DNA of 64,000 bases from DASTFP01 sp963744345 (GTDB lineage: Bacteria > Verrucomicrobiota > Verrucomicrobiia > Chthoniobacterales > Terrimicrobiaceae), in contig CAVUTD010000019.1 of NCBI GenBank assembly GCA_963744345.1, positions 1 to 64,000 on the forward strand, given 5' to 3'. The stretch's first letter is position 1; each line of letters opens with the position of its first letter. Made by a program: the position numbers and the translations under genes. Below the pieces are notes generated by a model. The model was not told the DNA's origin. It did no database searches and saw nothing but the letters and a program-made list of their open reading frames with translations. Of the stretch, positions 63,926 through 64,000 are shown one piece after another.

Positions 63926-64000
63926 TAGGCGTCTGACCATCGCGCATGTCTGCGGCAGCGGTCTATGATCGCCGGAGCTTCCGATCGCTCGGCGGCTGCG

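Noticed and set aside
1..64000. CRISPR arrays, tRNA or rRNA genes, prophage genes
   Set aside because: No regularly spaced repeats, no cloverleaf or rRNA-like sequence and no capsid, tail, integrase or cas motifs were seen on reading both strands.

Overview
The window looks like chromosome of a soil Verrucomicrobium, most likely from the Chthoniobacterales/Spartobacteria side. Evidence for this is the zinc-ribbon Ser/Thr kinase N-terminus at the left edge, the nadD-rsfS pair, the CinA/SirB1/NagZ housekeeping block, a three-gene complex II with a long cysteine-rich membrane subunit, and many sugar transport and oxidation genes. The taxon is an inference from gene content; no rRNA or tRNA gene was found.

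Layout. 0-14.4 kb is a decayed accessory region. It holds a kinase cut by the window edge, a broken MFS exporter whose fragment is duplicated 3.5 kb away, a frameshifted nitronate monooxygenase, an IS3-type remnant, an intact RraA-like gene with a truncated second copy, two 3-hydroxyacyl-CoA dehydrogenase-type enzymes, an intact five-gene liv ABC operon of proteobacterial flavour, and a junction where a DNA ligase remnant abuts a mandelate-racemase remnant. 14.4-28.2 kb is housekeeping: nagZ, nadD, rsfS, cinA, threonine aldolase, an OprB porin, an aldo-keto reductase, sdhCAB and a CBS protein. 28.9-34.5 kb is a surface-sugar block with a glycosyltransferase, an MFS protein, and CDP-glucose synthesis and dehydration genes with two partner enzymes. 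An IS1634-type remnant and small stress-type proteins follow.

37-55 kb is the most interesting part. A single minus-strand series runs apsD, DUF2291, rbsA, rbsC, rbsB, a second binding protein, an ATPase-permease fusion, a second permease, apnO, oiaC, apnL and an AraC regulator. Read together these encode uptake of a branched sugar by two ABC systems and the oxidative route D-apiose to D-apionolactone to D-apionate to 3-oxo-isoapionate to a four-carbon ketose plus CO2. D-apiose is a plant cell-wall and glycoside sugar, which fits a soil organism living on plant debris. Divergent from apsD, across a 310-bp region carrying a good palindrome, lies a plus-strand operon (55.3-59.4 kb) with a CUT1-type sugar ABC transporter and a nucleoside-hydrolase-like enzyme. 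A related DUF1593 hydrolase and the collapsed remains of a third sugar ABC operon close the window.

About twenty single-base frameshifts break otherwise well conserved genes, including essential nadD and the apiose-locus rbsA. Several sit in short homopolymer runs and look like sequencing or assembly indels. They should be kept apart from the true decay (deletions, chimeric junctions, truncated duplicates) in the first 14.4 kb and at 59-64 kb.
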